Part shown: positions 12,158-23,890 of the stretch, in pieces
Numbering within the stretch: position 1 is the stretch's first letter
How the letters are laid out: each line of letters opens with the position of its first letter
Assembly: GCA_029990175.1 (NCBI GenBank)
Contig: JARKIP010000049.1
Span: 10,766,001 to 10,830,000 of the forward strand
Direction of reading: 5' to 3'
DNA: 64,000 nucleotides
Source of the DNA: Petunia secreta
Lineage: Eukaryota; Streptophyta; Magnoliopsida; Solanales; Solanaceae
Translations under genes and position numbers: made by a program
Notes under the pieces: generated by a model
The model's input: the letters and a program-made list of their open reading frames with translations, nothing else
What the model was told of the DNA's origin: nothing
The model's database searches: none

Positions 12158-12543
12158 AATAATAGCAAATAAAATAAATATATAACAAAAAATTTATAAA
12201 AAAATAGAAAGTAGGAACGACCTACCAAATAGAATCGTATAATTGAGGTGAAGTTGAAACTTGAGCCTCCACTTCAATTAATTAGTTGAATACTTGATAA
12301 TCGAAAATTGTAAAAATAGCCAAATTGATATTTCAACCAAGTAACGCCTCCAATTGACCTAATACTAGTAGCAGTTTACTATTCCAAAATATTGATTTCT
12401 TCTTTTTCTTTTCATTTTTCCTTTCCTGTTTTCCGCTCTAGTATTCACCTATCAAAACAAAACTTAACCGAGAGAATAGAACAAGACTACAGATTGGACG
12501 AGAAAGAAGAATGAACTACTTTGTATTGTCTTCCCATAATTTT

Positions 12544-13692
12544 CTAAGTTCTTGAAAGAGATGGTGCTTTTGCTTCACATTCCCATCTACCAATATCAAT
12601 TTCAGAAAAGGCCTTTCTTGAGACATCAACATCTTTTGCAAATATAACCTCATCTTTCTTTCCCCTTGACCAAATCTTGGACATTGAAAAGCTCTCTTTG
12701 TTACTACTTCCTCCAAGTACCTTTTTTTCATAGCTATTGTCAATGAAATGTTCAGATCTTTTAACTCTTTCATCCAATCTGAATGCTTCAAATCCATCAA
12801 ACTCCCTTCTTGAATCACAACCACATTCAGACATTGCTAATTTGTGACCTTGTGTCAAAGGCAGAGTTGACTTCGTGGTTGATTTTTTCTTCTTTGGTAT
12901 TTTAATAGGAACATGTAAAGCTGTAGTTTCATCCAATACATAAGCAAATGATCCCATTGAAAAACACCTTCTTGAATCAATATCATTTTTATTACTATTA
13001 CTCCCTTCACCTTCTTGAAAATCAACATTCTTGAAATTCCCTAGCTTCACTTGCACAACTTTTTCACTTGAATCCAACATTGCCATTTGCTTATTCTCCT
13101 CTTCTTCAAAATGGGAATTTACTCTTACAATTGAATTGGTTCTTTCCAATTCATTAGGAATAATACTATTATCTCTAAGAGAGAAATCAGGGAGCAAATT
13201 AGCTCTACAAAGAGGACAAGTGGAATGCGACAAAAGCCAAGTATCAATACATTCCATATGAAAAGCATGGCTACAATCTGGGAGCAATCTAAGGTTATCT
13301 GTAAGCTCAAACTCACACAAACAAACAGAACAATCAAAACAGTTGTTTTTCACACCAATAATCTCTTTGTAATTGAAAATAGGTAGAGTGTCAATAAAAG
13401 ATTGATCTAGTCCAGCATCATGCAAGTGAAAAAGCTGTTGCAATTGCCCTTGAAGGGCAGTCACATTGTCAATCTCATCTGAATCTCTATTTGATGGCCT
13501 TAAGATGAATTTAACAAGAAAGTGAAGTAAACTAGAAATGAGGAATATTATGGCAAGGATTATGATGATTAGCATTACACTTGAGCTAACCTTATTCAAA
13601 TTAAAAACAAAAGAATCAGTAGAAGTTGATGGTGGTGGCTTGGATGGAGCAACAAAGCTATTATCTTGAACCCCATGAACGACTTGATCCAT
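12544..13692 (-). CDS. RING-H2 finger protein, ATL family (probable E3 ubiquitin ligase)
   Basis: This is a single uninterrupted reading frame of 382 residues; ATL genes are usually intronless. Residues 39-62 form one hydrophobic membrane segment. The ATL-typical GLD motif is at 94-96. The RING-H2 finger has Cys121, Cys124, Cys140, His142, His145, Cys148, Cys159 and Cys162, which is the family spacing, with the conserved ECIDTWLLSHSTCPLCR core. The long C-terminal tail is charged, with a KKKK run near 267. The flank and RING resemble the ATL13/ATL46/ATL47 subgroup, and the length fits. As a membrane-anchored E3 it would bind an E2 enzyme through the RING and pass ubiquitin to substrates; no substrate can be named. 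Nothing indicates damage, and it is the best-preserved host gene here. Confidence 0.92.
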   Translation of the reverse strand: MDQVVHGVQDNSFVAPSKPPPSTSTDSFVFNLNKVSSSVMLIIIILAIIFLISSLLHFLVKFILRPSNRDSDEIDNVTALQGQLQQLFHLHDAGLDQSFIDTLPIFNYKEIIGVKNNCFDCSVCLCEFELTDNLRLLPDCSHAFHMECIDTWLLSHSTCPLCRANLLPDFSLRDNSIIPNELERTNSIVRVNSHFEEEENKQMAMLDSSEKVVQVKLGNFKNVDFQEGEGSNSNKNDIDSRRCFSMGSFAYVLDETTALHVPIKIPKKKKSTTKSTLPLTQGHKLAMSECGCDSRREFDGFEAFRLDERVKRSEHFIDNSYEKKVLGGSSNKESFSMSKIWSRGKKDEVIFAKDVDVSRKAFSEIDIGRWECEAKAPSLSRT

Positions 13693-15034
13693 TATCTTTT
13701 GCGCGAAGTGAATCTAGATTAATTTGATCAATGAAAATCTGGATAAGTCGGCCCAGTGTGTTTCAGATAGCTGATGGTTCACCAAGATTCAAGATTTTTT
13801 TACTAGAAACCATTTGAAACAAACAATTGGAAACAATCTTAGTTCAAACAAATCATTTTTCTTAGCAAAAGAATATGAAAAAAATGTAGCAATGTAGAAA
13901 AGAAACAAGCAGGACTATAGTGATAAAGACTCTTTAATTGTCATTACTGGGAAAAGAAGAGCTGGTGAAGGAAGTAAATGAGATGCATAAAGGGAGTAAG
14001 AATTTATTTAAGCAATTTCAGTCATTGATCAGAGAGCTCCACTGGCATTGTTTTTCATTGTCTAAATTTTGATCTGTAACGTATGAATAAATGACATTCA
14101 TTTCTTATTATAGCGCTCTTAAACAATTCAAAGAATTATTAAAAATATTTGGAAATGTGATCTCGTTAATATTTTCTTATCGTTTGGCTGACATTGGAAG
14201 AAACCATAGCAGTAAGCCCAATGGACATTTAAGTCTCCCAATTAAAAAAATAAATAACTAAAACTGAAGGGGAACAATATTGAAAAGTGTAGCAGCATTC
14301 AGTCCAGATCAATTCTCCCTTGTGGTCCCTTTCCAACTTTCATTGTTATATTAAATTGATCTCCGATATATAGTATAGTTCACCAATTAGCCGTTTAACA
14401 TTTGAATTTCTAATTTGTAACAAGTAAGCTGAAATTTCATATAGAAGGAATGAATTACACAAGGCTTATAATTTAGTAATAAAGTTACACAGCTCATATG
14501 CTTTAGAAGGTTAGTGATTCATACTCTTTCGAATACTTTATTTTTTGCTTTGACATTGTCAAAAGATAAAGCTCACAGTGTCAAAGCCAAAAAGACAAGG
14601 GGTTGTTTAGAAGGTAACCATTCTTGAACTACAATCATATAAGGTTGTGATTTCGAGTCATAGTAAGAGCAAAAAGTGGGAAGATCAGGATTTGCACCTA
14701 GAGATAGGAAGTGATGGGTATTAATAAAAAAATGAAAGGAAAAACGCATTCCTCTAACCTAACATTTATATTAGGCCTGATGAGCTTGTTAGGCTTCTTC
14801 CTGTTAGAAAATCACCTCTATTCTTGGCACTTGAAGCGTGTTAAGGATACTGTCCCAAGAATATATAACCAATACGGGTGAGTTTTACCTTATATATACT
14901 GGGAGGATACAGAAAAAAAACTAAATTGTCGTACAATAATATGGAGGCTAAGCGCATAGCCTTGAATAACCAGTTCCACAGCAGTTCACAATATGCATGC
15001 AAAGCAAAAGTTAACATCAACTAATATTATTTAT
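13693..15034. other. Promoter side of the ATL gene and intergenic DNA
   Basis: No coding or repeat signal is recognised. The first 300 bp contain the ATL gene leader and probable promoter, read on the - strand; no clear TATA box was chosen. The 5-mer TTTAT at 15030-15034 is the left target duplication of the following copia element. Confidence 0.6.
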
Positions 15035-15363
15035 TGTCGACTTTGTAGATTTGCAATAAGGCTGAAGAATTAAGAAATGCAGTTGAGAGAAGGCAAAGGA
15101 GTTGTGAACTTTCTGGAACTCCAGAAGAGAGGAAAATGATTTCCTTGGACAAAATATCTTGGCCCTAATTATACAGGCCCATTTACACTGACCCGATCCG
15201 ATAAATAAAAATGACCCAAAATACAAGTGGGTCGGGAAACAAAATAAAAGAGTAACTGACTGCTATCTATATATGTACATCAGACTAACTAACTACTATC
15301 TATATATGTACATTAGACTCAATATCATTGTTTATATCTGGTGGCCTATCTTGGGCTTCAACA
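15035..15363 (-). repeat. 3' LTR of copia 1
   Basis: It is nearly identical to 20181-20516. It starts TGTCGACTTTG where the partner has TGTTGACTTTG, and ends TTGGGCTTCAACA in both. Confidence 0.95.
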
Positions 15364-15387
15364 CCCCCCCTCCCTCGCAAGTTGGAG

Positions 15388-18300
15388 GGTGTATAAACCC
15401 CCAACTTGGAAAAAAAAGCACGATGAACAGCACCACCCAAAGTCTTGGTAAGCATGTCTGCAAGTTGTGCACAAGTGGGGATATGAGCTAGCTGAACCAG
15501 ACCCTCAAGAAGATTACCACGCACAAAATGGCTGTCAAGCTCAATATGCTTTGTGCGCTCGTGGAAGACCGGGTTACGAGCTATGTGGAGGGCTGCCTGG
15601 TTGTCACAGTAAACATGAACAGGAGTTAAATCAGAGAGGCAAAAGTCAGTCAACAAACGAACTAGCCAAGTTGTTTCAGCCACAGCTTTACGTAGGGCCA
15701 TGAATTCCGCTTCAGCCGTAGAGAGAGATACGATAGGATGCTTCTTAGCCTTCCAAGAAATTAGTGAACCGCCTAGGAATATAAAAAAAACCAGTAACAC
15801 TCCTCCGTGTGTCTGGGCAGGCTGCCCAATCGATGTCGGTGTAAACAGATAAAGAGAAATCTGATGAGTTGTTAAAAAAAATCCCATGGTCTGATGTTCC
15901 TTTCAAATACCTTAGGACATATAGAGCAGAGATCAAATAAGGAACTCGAGAGGCCTTCATGAACTGGCTGAGGTGTTGAACAGCAAACGCAAAATCAGGC
16001 CTAGTGTGTACTAAAAAATTGAGCTTACCCACTAAGCTCCTGTATACATCAGGTGCAGGAAGCAGGTCTCCAACATGTGCTTGGAGCTTGACATTTAAGT
16101 CCAAAGGTGCAAGAACAAGACTTACTTCAGAGCAATTAAAATCAGACAGCAAGTCTTTGATGAACTTCCTTTGAGAAAGATGAAGACCAGTAGGAAAAGA
16201 AGTTACCTCAATCCCCAAGAAGTAGTTGAGATGACCCAAATCTTTGATCTTAAATTGTGCATCCAAGAAAACTTTTAAAGAATGAATCTCAGCATCATCA
16301 TTACCAGTGAGAATTATATCGTCAACATACACAACTAAGATAACCAAAGACCTCCCAACTAATCTAGTGAACACAGAATAGTCATTCAATGACGGAATGT
16401 AGCCTCTAGATTGTAAAGACTGGGTCAGCTTGGCATACTACTGTCTAGATGTCTGTCGCAACCCATAGAGGTTTTTCTGTAGCTTGCAAGCAACCAAAGG
16501 CTTTATAAGAGACTTGACAGTGTTCATTTTGACAACAGGGGAAAAAGTTTCAGAAAAATCAACTCCATGTACCTCAGTATCACCTCTACTCACAAGTCTA
16601 GCTTTATACCTTTCAATTGAGCCATCAGATTTGTATTTAACTTTATAAACCCACTTGCACCCAATAGGCTTCTTATCAGGTGGAAGAGGTATAATAGACC
16701 ATGTATTGTTTGCTTCCAACGCCTCAAACTCCTTCCTCATGGCAGTTTGCCACTCAGGAATAGAGGCAGCCTACTGGTAAGTGTGTGGTTCAAATATAGC
16801 ATGTGTATAAGAAGAATTAACAAGCTTGGATACTGAACTAGTACAAGCAGTAGAAGAGGATTTGGGCAGTGGGCAAACAAAGTCTTTTAAGCAGGCAGGT
16901 GCAGTGTGTCTTCTGTCTGATTTTCTTAAGGGAGCAGGTGGGGGGACATGTGGAGGAGAGGGGTGGGGAGGGACATGTGGAGGAAATGAACTAGAAAAGG
17001 GAATTGGAGATGGAGTAGGACTGAGCACATGAGTATGAGGGGAAATATGAGGGTCTGTTAGGTCCAAAAAATCAGGAAAAGTTGGTAAAGAGAAAACTGT
17101 ATCACTAGATGATGACTTGGCAAAAGGAAACACGATCTCATGAAATACAACATCTCTAGATATGAAAGTGAGGTTTGTGACCAGGTTAAGCAATTTATAG
17201 CCCATCTTGGATAGCCAAGAAAAATACAAGGTGCTGCCTTAGGTTGGAATTTGTCTCTTTGACACTTAGGGACATTTGCATAACACAAGCACTCAAAGGT
17301 CCTTAGGTGAGAATATGAGGGAGGAGTACCAAAAAGTTTTTCATAAGGAGACAAACTATTGAGCACAGAAGAAGGAAACCTATTGATGAGGTATGTTGCA
17401 GTTAAAACACAGTCACCCCAGAACTTGGTAGGCAAGGATGATTGAAACAGTAGTGCCCTAGAAGTTTCTAAGAGGTGTTTGAATTTTCTTTCCACTACAC
17501 CATTCTTTTGTGGTGTGTGAGGACATGAAGTTTGGTGGATGATGCCCATTTCTGAAAAATATGATATAGCAGCAGTAGAACAACTAATCTCTAAAGCATT
17601 ATCACTTCTAAGGATCTTGACAGTGTAGTTGAATTGTGTATGGACCATGGAAATGAAAGCCTTAAGAAGGGAAAATGCATTACTCTTAGACCTCATAAGA
17701 TGTGTCCAAGTTGTTCTAGTGTAATCATCGACAATGGTCAAGAAGTACCTAGAGTAGTAGGTGTGTGATATGGTCCCCAAGTGTCTACATGAACTAGTTG
17801 AAAAGGTTCATGTGTTTTGATAGAACTATCAGAAAATGGGAATCTAGACTGTCTTGCCATAGGGCAAACATTGCATTGGAAAGTTTGCTTAGGAGATAAA
17901 GCAGGAGATAAAACAAATAGAGATCTCATTCTATGAAAAGGCATATGACCCATTCTATTGTGCCAAACAAGATCCATTGTATTATCAGAGTTCATTACAG
18001 TACATGACATTGGCTTATTTATATTACAAGAAGTAGAATTCAAATCAAACTCAGTTTTATTTATATTACAAGAGGAGACAGAGGTGAAAACAGAGGGAGA
18101 TCCTTGCACACATAGACTTATGTCATCAGGCCTTGTGAATCTGTAGAGACTATTTTCCAGTCTACCAAGAGCCAGTGGCTTCTTCATTGAAAGGTCCTGG
18201 ATAACACATGAGTCATGTGTGAAGAGAATAGTACAGTGCAGTTGAGAAATCAACTTGTGCACAGAGAGCAAGTTGAATTGAAAAGAGGGCAAGTAAAGGA

Positions 18301-18556
18301 CATTGTGCAAAATGATTGAAGGTAAACGCTTTAGAGATCTAGTGGAGATCACTTTCACCTTGTAACCATTTGGAAGTGAAACAAGATAAGGAACATGGAG
18401 TGGTTTTATATCAAATAAGAGTTTTGAGTTAGATGTCATATGATCACTCACACCAGAATCAATTATCCAAGATCTTTCATTCAACCTAGACAACATGCAA
18501 CTATTCGAAATTGTAGAGATAGTATTGACCTTACTAGCAAAATTAGCAGATGTCAT
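15388..18556 (-). pseudogene. pol of copia 1 (protease, integrase, RT, RNase H; interrupted)
   Basis: The protease shows WIIDSGVSDHM (18460-18490). The pre-integrase zinc region is WHNRMGHMPFHRM with a later CxxC. Integrase acidic residues are seen in HVDTWGP, LRSDNALE and GVVERKFK. RT includes CKWVYKVKYKSDGSIERYKARLV (16590-16670, broken at about 16440) and the intact catalytic LVVYVDDIILTGND near 16310-16350. RNase H shows VYTDIDWAACPDTRRSVTG and the late FHERTKHIELDSHFVR. Breaks lie near 17750, 17058, 16760, 16430 and 15880, so the polyprotein is not continuous. Confidence 0.88.
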
Positions 18557-18603
18557 GATGTTTGGCTGGGAGTCAGTCAGATTGGACTACTGCAAAAGCA
18601 TCA

Positions 18604-19705
18604 TCAACTGGTTATATTGTTCCACAGTAATGGAAGGAGCAGGCACCATGTTGGAAGTGGTTGATTCATCCATTTGAGAAACTGCATTAGCAGCATGGCC
18701 AGAACCAGTAGACTGTTTTTTCTTTCTCTTGCGACAATACTCAATAGTATGACCAATATTGTGACAATATTTACAGTACATGGGTCTGTCTTGATGGGAA
18801 GAAGGGCTTGGTGATGAAGGCCTTGGGCTGAACCTTTGAGAAAAGCTGTTGGGATTATGATAGTTTTGCCTCTGGGAGCTATTTTTCTGAGTGTCAAAGT
18901 TGACTCTTGAAGGAAAGGGCTGCTGATTATATTGATAGGATGATGAATTAGCACTGAATTATGCACCCTCTGACATAAATTGGTTACCAGGCTGCATCTT
19001 CCTTTGTTGTTCATCAGCAACCAAGATATTATAAGCAGTTCCTGCAGTAGGAAGTGGCGACATCATCAAAATGTTGCTTCTCACTCCTACGTAGGTCTCA
19101 TTTAATCCCATCAAGAATTGGTAAAGCCTTTGAACCTCTAATTCTTTCTGAAATTCAGCTTTAGCTCTGCAAGTGCAATTAATAAAATGACTAGTAGACA
19201 CAAGACTCAATTCATCCCATATGCTTTTTATTTTTGTAAAATATGAGGCTATATCTAAAGAATCTTGAGATGCAAATGCTAGCTGTCGTTTGAGTTCTAG
19301 TACCTTGAATCCATTAATGCCACCAAACCTCTTCTCTATGTCCTACCAAACTTCCCTAGCATAGTTACAGACTATTACACTATCAGATATGTCCTTGGTC
19401 ATGGAGTTAAGAATCCATGAAGTTACTATGTCGTTGCATATATCCCATTGTCTAGCAAGGGGAGAATCATTACAGGGTTTTGGCAAAGTTCCATTTATGA
19501 ATGCAATCTTATTTCTCCCCAACAAGGCCATGAGAATATTACGTCTCCATCAATTATACCCAGTCCCATTGAATAAAGTCGAGACGAGTGGTATACCAGC
19601 TATATCAGAATGATGTACATACATAGGATCAGATGGATCCAAAACCGATGGGTTTCTCGTGTGCCCAGTGGATGTTGACGGTATAGTAGATATATTATTC
19701 GCCAT
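18604..19705 (-). pseudogene. gag of copia 1 (interrupted)
   Basis: The start ATG at 19705 lies about 460 bp inside the 5' LTR. The N-terminus shows a DPSDPMYVHHSD segment, then ALLGRNKIAFINGTLPKP, as in the copia gag N-terminal family PF14244. The middle shows the LYQFLMGLNETYVGVRSNIL region. A zinc knuckle, CKYCHNIGHTIEYC (C-x2-C-x4-H-x4-C), lies at about 18740-18781. Stops occur in frame near 19549, 19345 and 18960, so it cannot make a full Gag. Confidence 0.85.
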
Positions 19706-20180
19706 GAGTGTGCTAGGGTTCGTTCAAAGGATGAAAAATTCAACAATTTGTTTCTCAAACAATACCGAATTAGGGCAAAGGTAAATCCCTTCACAAACTG
19801 ATATACGAATACTAACAATCAAATTCAGGAATAGAATGAATGAGAATTTACCACGCCTACTGGAGATTTGGAAAACCACGGCGATCTTCTGAACTCATTT
19901 AAAAAAATTGGAAGAATCACCAGGAAAAAATCACCGAAACCGCTGATTCTCAACAAAATCATCAATCCACTAGGAAACTTCGAAAGAAAACTGTAAACCT
20001 CAGTAGTCTGAACTCGATTTTCTGGAACAAAACACGACGGAAGACGACAAGGAGATACGCCGGAACCTTAGGTGAGAAATTAGGGTTTGAAAAAATGGTG
20101 AAAACTCGTCGGAATCCGACGGGGGTAATATCGGACGAAAGATCGGAACTAAGACTATCCGTTCACCGGCTCTAATACCA

Positions 20181-20516
20181 TGTTGACTTTGTAGATTTGC
20201 AATGAGGCTGAAGAATTAAGAAATGCAGTTGAGAGAAGGCAAAGGAGTTGTGAACTTTCTGGAACTCCAGAAGAGAGGAAAATGATTTCCTTGGACAAAA
20301 TATCTTAGCCCTAATGTATTTATACAGGCCCATTTACACTGACCCGATCCGATAAATAAAAATGACCCAAAATATAAGTGGGTCGGGAAACAAAATAAAA
20401 GAGTAACTGACTGCTATCTATATATATATATACATCAGACTAACTAACTACTATCTATATATGTACATTAGACTCAATATCATTGTTTTTTGGGTGGCCT
20501 ATCTTGGGCTTCAACA
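20181..20516 (-). repeat. 5' LTR of copia 1
   Basis: It adjoins the tRNA-Met-type primer site at 20166-20180. It differs from its partner by a GTATTT-type indel, TA-repeat length and a few substitutions. Confidence 0.95.
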
Positions 20517-20787
20517 TTTATTTATATAGCATCACAGACAATGAGCTAGAAATACAACTTTATACTAGTTGATATCCATAAGTAAAAAAACAAGTACAGT
20601 AGCAAACATACTAACATTTCCTTTTCAGAAAACCTTTCATCCATGATACTAACAACACGATTCTTATTTTTAAGAGAGGGTGTTTCCTAATCCTATTTCG
20701 TCATCGTGTTCAATGATTTCTGTGTTTGTTGAGTCAGACATACAAGCTGAACAAACAAGAGGCCAAGGACGTGCATTCAACTTTCAC
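20517..20787. other. Short host interval between two copia-type elements
   Basis: It begins with the TTTAT target duplication; nothing else is recognised. Confidence 0.5.
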
Positions 20788-21211
20788 TGTTAGAAAAATA
20801 ATTTGGGGTAAGAAGGAGAACTCTCAAATCAACCAAAATCGTTTTTAAGACAAATACAAGAAGTAGTTCTTCTTTAACTTCACTCTATTGCTTACAATCT
20901 CTCTTTCTTGAAGACAAGAGGAAACTATTCTTCTTTGTCTCTCTCAACTTGAGCTTATTCAAATAGCTATAACTACATGGCTATTTATAGATAAATAGCA
21001 CAATGTATCTACCTAGTACCTAGTGTGGACATGTACCTTCTTAATTTTGTCCACACTTCACTTTTTCCAAAATATATAAATATATTCATACTAATGCATG
21101 TATCTTCCTAATGCATCTAATCGTTTAGTTCATACTAAAAAATAATTAATTCTAGTAGTTCATACTAGAAATAATTAATAGGATAATGTGAACAAGCTTA
21201 ATACTTCAACA
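20788..21211 (-). repeat. LTR of the gag-only relic
   Basis: The ends are TGTTAG...CTTCAACA on the + strand, adjoining a polypurine tract on its right. The partner is not seen in the window. Confidence 0.6.
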
Positions 21212-21282
21212 CCCTCCCAAACTTGAGTCACATTTTCTCAAAATAGGATGTCAGCATCTTCTTCCTTCTGGAGTGCAAATAG

Positions 21283-22236
21283 CTAAGTTGCATATTCTTC
21301 TTCTTCTGCATTTTCTGCAAAATTTGATTGTTCTTCAAGTGGTTGTTTTTCATGTTGCATCTTCTTCTTGAAGCAAAACTTCTTTCTATGGCCATTCTTT
21401 TTGCAATATCTACATTTCAAAAATGGTGGAGTCTTTCCTTGGTACCAACAATCAGTTTTATTGTGGTTATCTCTCTTGCAGTGATTGTAAAAAGATTGAG
21501 CTACATCTTTCATTTTGCAGCCTTTGCCCTTTTGATTAAATTTCTTGCTCTTATTCAAAGAGCTTCAGTTGATCACAGCCTTGGCTTGTAGAGCTAGCTC
21601 AAGACCATCTTCCTTATGTGATCTCATCATTCTTCTTTGTTTTTGTGCTTTAAAAGCACTAATCAATTATGCAAAAGTCATCTTTGCAATATCTCTAGAA
21701 TCCTTAAGGGAAGAGATTTTCGATTCAAAATTTTCAGGCGAACTCACAAGGGCTTTTTCGACAATCCTTTCCTCAGGAAGATCTTCTCCTAAGATTCGGA
21801 TTTGATTCACAAGTTTCATCAACTTGTCTGAGAATTATTTCACAGTCTCAGTCTCTTCCATTCTTAAGTTCTCAAGTTGCCTCTTCAAAGTAATAATCTT
21901 TATATTTCTGGTCTCTTCCTACCCTTGATATTCTGTCTGCAACTTCTCCCATATTTCTTGGGGAGTAGAGCAAGACATAATCTTTACAAAAATTTCTTCT
22001 GATACAGCAGCATGTAGATGTGTCAAAGCCTTGGCCCGTTTCTTGTTCTCAGCTCTAAAGTTCTGGAGTTGAGCAACAATCGGATCCTCAGGCAACTCAA
22101 GTAGGTCTCCTTCTGACTAGGTCACTTCCCACAAATCAGCAGCTTGGAGGAAAGCTTTCATCTTCACTACCCACATGTGGTAGTTCTCTCCTTTAAATAC
22201 TAGAATGGGTGGTAAATAGGAATTTGATGAAGACAT
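21283..22236 (-). pseudogene. copia gag with two zinc-knuckle-like motifs (interrupted)
   Basis: From the ATG at 22236 the frame reads through a YHMWVVKMKAFLQAADLWEV segment, then LTHLHAAVSEEIF and PQEIWEKLQTEYQG, the usual copia gag (UBN2-type) pattern. Near 21380-21480 are CKRDNHNKTDC and CRYCKKNGHRKKFC, of which the second is a full C-x2-C-x4-H-x4-C knuckle. Stops occur near 22120, 21920, 21835, 21665 and 21570. Protease, integrase and RT are absent. Confidence 0.8.
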
Positions 22237-22239
22237 GAT

Positions 22240-23292
22240 TTTATTTTCTTAAGTTATGTTAAAACTTATTTTTCGTTTGGTTGTGATTTTACATCAGAGT
22301 ACTATTTTGTTTTAACAAAAATTGGATTTTGATTACGTTATATTTTTTCGTGGTTTCAATGTTTTTTTAGCAGTATTGACTTGATATTTCACATTTCATG
22401 TTGTTCATTTTTCAATTATACTTGATGGAATATCTTTTCGTCAAATATTTGAATAATATTTTGAAATTATAGTTATAAATATTAGTTTTTTTACAAATAC
22501 GCCCATGATATTACAAAATGTATGCTTTTAATTTTTATAATTAAATTAAATTAAAATATTAGTATTATGAAAAATATATATCAATAAAAAGATCTAACTG
22601 TGTTATTGCACTTGTGCAACCAAATGGTACGCTTGTAATTACACTATGGCAGACAAACAGGACTTCGTAATTACTCTACTGTGTAATTACTAGGCTGTGT
22701 AATTACTACCCTAGTAATTATACCTAATTTAATTACGATGTGGCTTTCCAAACAGATAAAGAGTTTTGGGGTTAGCAATACCACTATGCTCGAGAGAGTT
22801 GGCGTTTTAAAACACTAATATATTCATTCTTAAACAAAAGGGTTTTTTACACAAATATAGAATTTGCACCCCTTAATAACCAAAAAATAACAAGATTTTT
22901 CAAATTACAATAAATAACATTATTTTTCTAACAGTACATTTTTACAATAATCAAGGCAAAAAACTTTCATTTCCCCAAATTACAACATTTCACTTTACTC
23001 TCTCTTCCTCCCAAATACACAATCCCCAATTGCAGTTCCCCATCATCCACCACCAACAGCACCTCTGTGACACCTACTTCCACCGCCCCCACACCTACCT
23101 CTGCCACTGCAATAACACATCGGCATCAAAACTGAATCAACTATCCGAATCATTCAAATTAGAACACCAGTTCCACGGTTTCTGAAATTACCATGGCAGA
23201 ACGTGCTTAGCATTATTATGCTTCCAAAATATTGCAGAAATCATGTTAGTGAATCTTAGCCGGAGACTCCATCACTCCACTCTACTGTTAGA
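22240..23292. other. Non-coding region with a GTAATTAC-rich patch
   Basis: Around 22630-22740 the word GTAATTAC and its near-palindromic relatives recur at least five times, which looks like a MITE fragment whose ends I cannot fix. 22980-23110 is a C-rich, low-complexity stretch. No gene is recognised. Confidence 0.4.
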
Positions 23293-23361
23293 TTATACCC
23301 GACCCGCTCGATTCGAGGTCTGATTCAAAGGGAGGTCTGTGTCAGAGTCTTGTTGATTGGG

Positions 23362-23487
23362 CCATTTTTTGTCAAGAGCAATGACTTGATCAACAATATC
23401 GACGTTAGCAAAACGACGGCGCTGAGATTCACGAATGAATTCAGGGTTGTGTCCCTTGTCTTCTCTGAACATATTTATATCCAATAT
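23362..23487 (-). pseudogene. N-terminal fragment of cytosolic seryl-tRNA synthetase
   Basis: The - strand reads about 42 codons matching the start of plant cytosolic SerRS: LDINMFREDKG, then ESQRRRFANVDIVDQVIALD and KKW. The codon where the start ATG is expected is ATA (23485-23487). Similarity stops after KKW at about 23362; the following residues do not fit the enzyme's coiled-coil arm, and the frame ends at 23293. The rest of the gene is not in the window. It is a captured or left-over exon-sized piece and does not encode a working enzyme, which in full would charge tRNA-Ser. Confidence 0.75.
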
Positions 23488-23538
23488 CCTGACCCCCTTC
23501 TTCTATCTGCAATTTTCAAAATCAAAATGAATGCGATA

Positions 23539-23539
<1 letters not shown>

Positions 23540-23575
<36 letters not shown>
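23540..23575. repeat. Poly-A tract
   Basis: 36 consecutive A, about 50 bp upstream (- strand sense) of the SerRS fragment. It lies on the wrong side to be the tail of a processed copy of that fragment. Confidence 0.95.
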
Positions 23576-23578
<3 letters not shown>

Positions 23579-23890
23579 AAGATAAAAATTTAAGAGATAC
23601 TAAGCGGTTTTACAAGTAATGAAGAATCGGAAGATGTGAGAGTTGAGAGTAGAGATGACGACGTCGTGAAGATATCAAGAAGGATATGGGTTTGTCCCTT
23701 TGTAATTTGGCATTTGCTTGAGTTTTTAGTTTTTTTTGGGACTAATTTGGACATCAATTTAAAGTTGGGGGTGGATAGTGTGTTTTATATATGGGGAGGT
23801 TGCTAGGCGTAGCCCGTAGGGTTAACGTTAAGGTGTGCATTAGTGGCGTATATCGTAGCAGTAACAATGGTATAGCCATTAATAAGTTGA

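Larger units (their letters stand above)
15035..20516 (-). mobile_element. Ty1/copia retrotransposon 1 (complete ends, TTTAT target duplication)
   Basis: The LTRs are at 15035-15363 and 20181-20516, both TG...CA. The flanking 5-mers TTTAT (15030-15034 and 20517-20521) are identical. The primer site TGGTATTAGAGCCGG (- strand, 20166-20180) adjoins the right LTR and fits initiator tRNA-Met. A polypurine tract (GAGGGAGGGGGG on the - strand, 15364-15377) adjoins the left one. The internal order is gag, protease, integrase, RT, RNase H, which is the copia order. The LTRs differ by only a handful of substitutions and small indels by eye, so insertion is fairly recent, yet several stops break gag and pol. 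Confidence 0.95.
20788..22236 (-). mobile_element. gag-only copia relic with one LTR
   Basis: A TG...CA block at 20788-21211 ends TACTTCAACA and is followed by a purine-rich tract (- strand TTTGGGAGGG, 21212-21221). This is the arrangement of a 3' LTR. The next sequence inward is gag, with no pol between. No matching 5' LTR or primer site is found past 22240. It is either a non-autonomous gag-only derivative or a truncated copy. Confidence 0.65.

Noticed and set aside
12516..12824. 102-codon frame overlapping the ATL gene 3' part
   Set aside because: It is an alternate frame of the RING-H2 gene with no domain of its own.
16771..17229. Pro/Ser-rich frame as a separate gene
   Set aside because: It is the variable linker between integrase and RT in copia 1.
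23005..23115. Thr/Pro-rich coding stretch
   Set aside because: Low-complexity C-rich sequence without a supporting frame or neighbour exon.
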